A stretch of 8,500 nt of DNA, taken from the NCBI GenBank assembly GCA_002367285.1, contig DFBF01000132.1, positions 1-8,500 of the forward strand. Direction: 5' to 3'. Both the position numbers and the translations under genes were made by a program. This stretch comes from Rhodobacteraceae bacterium UBA3087 (GTDB lineage: Bacteria > Pseudomonadota > Alphaproteobacteria > Rhodobacterales > Rhodobacteraceae). How positions within the stretch are numbered: position 1 is the stretch's first letter; every line of letters starts with the position of its first letter. Shown in pieces: positions 4,154 to 8,500 of the stretch. The notes under the pieces are model-generated. The model did no database searches and had not been told where the DNA came from. It worked only from the letters and a program-made list of their open reading frames with translations.

Positions 4154-6601
4154 ATGTCCGATTTTCCCACTAAAGCCCGCGTGGTCGTCATCGGCGGAGG
4201 CGTTGTTGGCGCATCGACCCTGTACCACCTTGGCCTGAAGGGCTGGACCGACTGTGTTCTGCTGGAAAAGAACGAACTGACTGCCGGGTCGACCTGGCAC
4301 GCAGCGGGCAACGTGCCGACCTTCTCGACCAGCTGGTCGATCATGAACATGCAGCGGTATTCGACCGAGCTTTATGCCCGTCTGGGGGATGAGGTCGACT
4401 ACCCGATGACCTATCACCAGACCGGGTCGATCCGTCTGGCCCACACGGCAGAACGGATGCAGGAATTCGAACGTGCCTGTTCGATGGGTCGGTATCAGGG
4501 CATCGAGATGGAAATCTGGACCCCGGAGGAAGCCAAGGCGCATTATCCCTTCCTGGAAATCCACGATCTTGTTGGCGTTCTGTTTGATCCGTCGGATGGC
4601 GACATTGACCCCGCGCAGCTGACCCAGGCCCTGGCCAAGGGTGCGCGCGATATGGGGCAAAGGATCATCCGCTTCTGCCCGGCCACTGGCGTGACCCAGC
4701 ATGATGATGACACCTGGACCGTGCACACCGGCAAGGGCGATATCGCCTGTGATATCGTGGTGAACGCCGCCGGATATTACGCCCAGCGCGTCGGTGAATG
4801 GTTCAAACCTTATGGCGGGCGCACCGTGCCGATGATGGTGATGAGCCACCAGTATCTGCTGACCGAACAGATCCCCGAAGTCGAAACCTGGACCAAGGAA
4901 AACGGCAAGAAACTGCCGCTGATCCGCGATGTGGACGTGTCTTATTACCTGCGTCAGGAAAAGGGCGGCTATAACCTTGGCCCATATGAGCCAAGCTGTC
5001 GCGCCCACTGGACCGAAGCCAGCGACCCGATGCCAGACGATTTCAGCTTTCAGCTGTGGCAGGATGATCTTGACCGGATCGAAGACATTGTCACCGACGC
5101 GATGGAGCGCGTACCACTGATGGCGACTTCAGGTGTTAGCAGCGTGATCAACGGGCCGATCCCCTATGCGCCTGATGGCCTGCCCCTGATGGGCCCGATG
5201 CCCGGCGTGAAAAACGCGTTCGAGGCTTGCGTGTTTACCTTTGGGATCGCCCAGGGCGGCGGGGCTGGCAAATGCCTGGCCGAATGGATCGTCGACGGCG
5301 CGACCGAATGGGACATGTGGGCGGTCGATCCGCGCCGCTATACCGATTACACCGACCACGATTACTGCGTCGCCAAGGGAATGGAGACCTATGGCAACGA
5401 ATACGCCATGCATTTCCCGCATCACGAATGGCCTGCCGGGCGGGACCAGAAACTGTCACCGGTGCATGACCGTGTGATCGCCAATGGCGGTGTCATGGGG
5501 GTGTATAACGGCTGGGAGCGGGCCAACTGGTACGCCAAAGATGGCGATGATACCTCGCTTGAAGCAACGCATACCTGGAACCGATCAGGCCCCTGGCAGC
5601 ACCGCGTCAAAGAAGAATGCGAAGCGGTGCGTGATGGTGTCGGCGTGCTGGATCTACCCGGTTTCTCGCGCTTTGTGGTGAAGGGCGAAGGGGCTGCGGA
5701 AACGCTGCGCGGGCTGGTCACCGGTGGCTTGCCGAAGGTGGGCCGCATGAACCTGGTCTATATCGCCAACGCCCAGGGGCGCATCCTGACGGAAATGTCC
5801 TGTATTCGCATGGAGGACGATGAATTCCTGATGATCACCGCCGCCACGGCGCAATGGCATGACCGTGATATCCTGATGGGCGCGATGCCCGCCCCTGTGA
5901 CGGTCGAGGACGTGACCACCACCCGTGACACGTTGATCGTGACCGGCCCGAAATCGCGCGACCTGATGGCGGGGCTGACGGATGGCGACCTGTCCACCGG
6001 TTGGTTGACCCATCAGGCGGCGACGGTTGCCGGCCAACCCGCCTATCTGATCCGCGTGTCCTTTGCCGGGGAATTGGGTTGGGAGATACATGCGCTGAAC
6101 GACCATATGCCCGCGATCTATGACGCGGTGACAGCGGCGGGCGCCAAACCCTTCGGCATGTGGGCGCTGAACGCGCTGCGTTTGGAAAAAGGCTATCGTG
6201 CCTGGAAGGGCGACCTGTCGACAGACTATTCGCTGCTCGAAGGTGGGCTGGAGCGTTTTGTCAAACTGGACAAACCCCAGGACTTCCCGGGCAAGGCGGC
6301 GATCCTGGCCGAGAAACAGCAGGGTGTGAAGAAGCGGTTCGTCACCCTTGTCGTGGACGCAGGCGATGCTGATGCGCCCTATATGTCCTGCATCTGGTCA
6401 GGCGATGAAATCGTCGGTGAAACGACCTCAGGGGGCTGGGGGTATCGGGTCAATGCGTCGATTGCGCTGGGCATGGTGCGCGCGGATATGGCCACGCCGG
6501 GCACCAAGCTTGAGGTCGAAATCTATGGCCAGAAATGCAAGGCGGTGGTTCAGGAAGATCAACCGCTGTGGGACCCGGAAAACGACCGTATCCGGGCCTG
6601 A
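4154..6601 (+). CDS. Dimethylglycine/sarcosine dehydrogenase-type FAD-GcvT protein
   Basis: An 815-residue two-part enzyme of usual length for this group. The N-terminal half is a DAO-type FAD domain (about 8-375). It has the dinucleotide motif VVIGGGVVGAS (G14, G16, G19), E38 for the ribose, and GSTWHAAG with H49, the position of the covalent FAD histidine in dimethylglycine and sarcosine dehydrogenases. VINGPIPYAPDGLPLMGP and FGIAQGGGAGK (363-373) complete the FAD site. A linker follows (about 378-432), then a GcvT folate domain (about 434-715) with FAGELGWEI and LRLEKGYRAWKGDLS, and a GcvT C-terminal barrel (about 722-807). The enzymes oxidise an N-methyl group and pass the one-carbon unit to tetrahydrofolate. 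The ATG has AAAGGAGG (4141-4148) at 5 bases, the strongest ribosome site in the window. Exact substrate (dimethylglycine, sarcosine or a relative) is unproven; the nearby homocysteine methyltransferase favours dimethylglycine. Confidence 0.88.
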   Translation: MSDFPTKARVVVIGGGVVGASTLYHLGLKGWTDCVLLEKNELTAGSTWHAAGNVPTFSTSWSIMNMQRYSTELYARLGDEVDYPMTYHQTGSIRLAHTAERMQEFERACSMGRYQGIEMEIWTPEEAKAHYPFLEIHDLVGVLFDPSDGDIDPAQLTQALAKGARDMGQRIIRFCPATGVTQHDDDTWTVHTGKGDIACDIVVNAAGYYAQRVGEWFKPYGGRTVPMMVMSHQYLLTEQIPEVETWTKENGKKLPLIRDVDVSYYLRQEKGGYNLGPYEPSCRAHWTEASDPMPDDFSFQLWQDDLDRIEDIVTDAMERVPLMATSGVSSVINGPIPYAPDGLPLMGPMPGVKNAFEACVFTFGIAQGGGAGKCLAEWIVDGATEWDMWAVDPRRYTDYTDHDYCVAKGMETYGNEYAMHFPHHEWPAGRDQKLSPVHDRVIANGGVMGVYNGWERANWYAKDGDDTSLEATHTWNRSGPWQHRVKEECEAVRDGVGVLDLPGFSRFVVKGEGAAETLRGLVTGGLPKVGRMNLVYIANAQGRILTEMSCIRMEDDEFLMITAATAQWHDRDILMGAMPAPVTVEDVTTTRDTLIVTGPKSRDLMAGLTDGDLSTGWLTHQAATVAGQPAYLIRVSFAGELGWEIHALNDHMPAIYDAVTAAGAKPFGMWALNALRLEKGYRAWKGDLSTDYSLLEGGLERFVKLDKPQDFPGKAAILAEKQQGVKKRFVTLVVDAGDADAPYMSCIWSGDEIVGETTSGGWGYRVNASIALGMVRADMATPGTKLEVEIYGQKCKAVVQEDQPLWDPENDRIRA

Positions 6602-6625
6602 TACCCACGTACCAAAGGCACCCTG

Positions 6626-7418
6626 ATGAGCCAACCCTTGCATCACGCATCCACCCGGACGGACACGATCCGCTTTGACATCCTTGTCAGCGATGGCTTC
6701 GTGCTGACGGAACCGGCGGGGGTGGTCGACACCTTGCGCATCATGAACCGGGTGACCCCGTCGGATCGCTTTGCGTTTCGATACCTCAGCCGCCACGGTG
6801 GGCGTGTCCCTTGTCGTGCTGCACTCGAGGTTGAGACCGCCCCCGTGCCCGACAAGCCGGAGGTCGACTACCTGGTGGTGATTGGCAATTCTAGCCCTGC
6901 GGCACCTGGCCTGTCGGTGCAGGACATCGTGCGTCGATACACGCACCGCGGCGCCAAGGTCGTGCTGTTGGCCGAGGCCGCATTACGCCATATCGCCAAA
7001 ACCGCACCCGACAGCGCCCGCACGACCCACTGGGAAAACTCGGCCATCCTGGGCGAAGGCCGTGTGACCATTGATCCCAAATTCGCGCTGGCGGTCGAAG
7101 ATGGTGTGATCCTGACCTGCGCGGGCATGGGCGCGACGGTCGGTCTGATGCTGGCGCTTTTGAACCGTCATGTGCCGACCTCAAAACTCATGGCGGGTGC
7201 AAGCATTTTGTTGCATGATCGAATTCGCGACTGCGCCACACCAATTCGATCGTGCGTTGCGCCTGAACAAAGCCAACACTCTGCTTTTGAACACCTTGCT
7301 GTCGATCCAGGAAATCGGTATCGCCTGCGGTTTTCTGGGCGGCTTGTCTGGCCCGTTCAAGGCCATGTTCGGCACCACGCCGCAACAAATCCGGGGTCGG
7401 AAAAGCCAACAGATTTGA
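6626..7418 (+). pseudogene. GlxA/AraC-type transcriptional regulator, broken in the DNA-binding domain
   Basis: The N-terminal portion (6626 to about 7235) encodes a DJ-1/PfpI-like sensor domain of GlxA/GbdR-type regulators. Recognisable parts are FDILVSDGFVLTEPAGVVDTL, YLVVIGNS, a THWENSA segment and LTCAGMGATVGLMLALLNRH. The usual AraC domain should follow LLHDRIRD. Instead this frame runs through meaningless sequence to 7444. The end of an AraC domain continues in another frame, from about 7240 to the stop at 7418: LRLNKANTLLLNTLLSIQEI, IACGF, then FGTTPQQIRGR. Compared with the family, about 55-65 residues that carry the first helix-turn-helix are missing and the frame is shifted. A single sequencing error cannot explain this. 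The start has AAAGG (6614-6618) at 7 bases. GATase-like AraC proteins such as GbdR control betaine catabolism in Pseudomonas, which suits this location. A shortened sensor-only product might still be made. Confidence 0.78.
7217..7251. repeat. 9-bp perfect inverted repeat at the break in the regulator gene
   Basis: GATCGAATT (7217-7225) and AATTCGATC (7243-7251) are perfect inverted copies separated by 17 bp. They lie exactly where the reading frame of the GlxA/AraC-type gene changes and its coding homology jumps. They may mark a deletion endpoint or be chance. Confidence 0.55.
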
Positions 7419-7479
7419 CGTTTTCGCAGGTTGAGCAGGCTTAGCCGTGGCACGGTTTCCCCATCGAAAGGATCACGCG

Positions 7480-8382
7480 ATGAAGATTACTCTGAAGGAC
7501 GGTGGTACCGGGCAGGAACTGATCCACCGTTCGACGATGCCCGCCCATCCTCTGTGGTCCGCCAAGGTGATGATGGAGGACCCTGATCTGGTTCAAACGG
7601 TACACGAGGAATACATCCGCGCCGGGGCCCGTCTGATCACGCTGAACACCTATTCGACCACCCCCGAACGTCTGGAACGCGAAGGCGAGGGCGATATGTT
7701 CCACACGCTTTACGCCCAAGCCCAGCTGCTGGTGGAACGCGCCCGTGACGCCACCGGGGTGGACGTGAAAATCGCCGCCTGCTTGCCGCCGCTGCACGGG
7801 TCATACATCCCTGATATGTCGCGCAGCCATGATGACCTGCTGCCTGCCTATCGCCAGATTGCACAGGAACAGGCGGCCGGTGCGGACGTGATGCTGGGCG
7901 AAACGCTCAGCTCGATTTCCGAACTGACCGCGGCGACCCAGGCCGGGCTGGAAACGGGCCTTGCGACCTATGTCTCGATGAGCTTGATGGATGACGGCAC
8001 CGCCCGTCTGCGTTCGGGTGAACGCCTGTCTGACGCGCTGGTGGCGCTGAAGGCCGCCGCACCCACTGCCATCGGGTTGAATTGTTCGACCCCCGAAGTG
8101 GTCAGCAAACACCTGCCAGCGCTTGCCGCAACGGGCCTGCCGTTTGGCGCCTATGCCAATGCCTTTACCGGCATTGATGCGCTGAAGATTGGCGGCACGG
8201 TTGAAGGGCTTCAGGCCCGCAGCGATGTGACGCCCGAGCGGTACACGGAATTCGCCCAGGGCTGGGTCGATATGGGGGCCACGATCCTGGGTGGCTGTTG
8301 CGAAGTCAGGCCAGCGCATATCAAACACCTGGCCGATCACTTGCTGGCGCAGGGCCATGTGATCACCGGAGATCTGGGATGA
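7480..8382 (+). CDS. Homocysteine S-methyltransferase family protein (betaine-homocysteine methyltransferase-like)
   Basis: A 300-residue TIM-barrel protein of the Hcy S-methyltransferase family (PF02574 type). DGGTGQEL (7-14) opens the barrel, LITLNTYSTTPERL (52-65) forms the homocysteine side, and GLNCST (C202) plus GGCCEVRPAHI (C273, C274) are the three zinc cysteines. All three ligands are intact. The enzyme moves a methyl group from a donor to homocysteine, making methionine. Donors in the family are glycine betaine, S-methylmethionine and, in marine bacteria, possibly DMSP. Neighbouring the dimethylglycine-type dehydrogenase, betaine is the best inference because its product is dimethylglycine. 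ATG 7480 was chosen over GTG 7447, since AAAGGA (7467-7472) is 7 bases upstream and the family begins close to this point. It lies 61 bp after the broken regulator gene, and its stop overlaps the next start (ATGA). Confidence 0.87.
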   Translation: MKITLKDGGTGQELIHRSTMPAHPLWSAKVMMEDPDLVQTVHEEYIRAGARLITLNTYSTTPERLEREGEGDMFHTLYAQAQLLVERARDATGVDVKIAACLPPLHGSYIPDMSRSHDDLLPAYRQIAQEQAAGADVMLGETLSSISELTAATQAGLETGLATYVSMSLMDDGTARLRSGERLSDALVALKAAAPTAIGLNCSTPEVVSKHLPALAATGLPFGAYANAFTGIDALKIGGTVEGLQARSDVTPERYTEFAQGWVDMGATILGGCCEVRPAHIKHLADHLLAQGHVITGDLG

Positions 8383-8500
8383 CGATCCCGCGCCGGGTGA
8401 CACCTCGCACACCCCGGATCATCGCGGTTTCAGTGGTCTTTGCCTATGCCGCGCTGGCCTATGCGTTGCTGTTTTTCGGCAACCTGTTCAGCCAGGCCAG
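8379..8500 (+). CDS. N-terminus of a putative membrane protein (cut by window edge)
   Basis: Only 40 complete codons are visible. A basic start (MTIPRRVTPRTPR) is followed by a hydrophobic stretch from about residue 14 to 38 (IIAVSVVFAYAALAYALLFF), which fits one transmembrane helix with the N-terminus inside. The ATG overlaps the methyltransferase stop as ATGA, and GGAG (8368-8371) lies 7 bases upstream, so coupled translation is likely. The family cannot be recognised from this piece. A transporter or other integral membrane protein of the same operon is possible. Confidence 0.6.
   Translation, partial: MTIPRRVTPRTPRIIAVSVVFAYAALAYALLFFGNLFSQA

Noticed and set aside
4103..5008. 301-codon open frame on the minus strand opposite the dehydrogenase
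   Set aside because: It lies fully opposite conserved FAD-domain motifs and has no ribosome site or recognisable domain.
7445..7455. Palindrome CCGTGGCACGG upstream of the methyltransferase
   Set aside because: The arms are only 5 bp around one base, too short in GC-rich DNA to call an operator.
7419..7479. Possible SAM or SAH riboswitch in front of the methyltransferase
   Set aside because: The gap is only 61 bases and shows no stem arrangement or consensus that I recognise for those classes.

Overview
The window reads as a high-GC alphaproteobacterial chromosome, most likely of the Rhodobacterales (Roseobacter) type. This rests on codon use, tight operon packing, the protein families, and a partner-switching pair of the kind known as RbaV/RbaW in Rhodobacter. 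No rRNA, tRNA, CRISPR array, insertion sequence or integrase is visible. The assignment is inference from family resemblance; no search was run.

Left part, minus strand (about 1-1285): a STAS anti-sigma-factor antagonist is followed by an HATPase/RsbW-like anti-sigma kinase. The N-terminal third of a gamma-glutamyltransferase-family protein comes next and runs off the left edge. A divergent promoter region of about 90 bp (1286-1374) separates this cluster from the plus-strand genes.

Middle, plus strand (1375-3005): an acetyl-CoA acetyltransferase (thiolase) is coupled by a TGATG overlap to a GAF-type free methionine-(R)-sulfoxide reductase. A 182-bp gene-free stretch follows (3006-3187). It holds two crossing inverted repeats and, further on, a 41-bp nested palindrome that ends at the Shine-Dalgarno sequence of the next gene.

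Right part, plus strand (3188-8500): this looks like a methyl-group (glycine betaine, dimethylglycine or sarcosine) catabolic cluster. It contains an XRE-cupin regulator, a GFA-family zinc protein, and an 815-residue FAD/GcvT dehydrogenase of the dimethylglycine/sarcosine type. Next come a broken GlxA/AraC-type regulator, a zinc-type homocysteine S-methyltransferase, and the start of a membrane protein cut by the right edge. A coherent reading is that the methyltransferase moves a methyl group from betaine (or a similar donor) to homocysteine. The dehydrogenase would then oxidise the N-methyl product and pass the one-carbon unit to tetrahydrofolate, and the GFA protein could deal with stray formaldehyde.

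The items most worth a second look are the palindromic control element in front of the XRE gene, the pseudoknot-like crossing repeats before it, and the regulator that has lost part of its DNA-binding domain inside an otherwise intact operon. I did not find clear evidence of a wholly new system; most genes belong to recognisable families.
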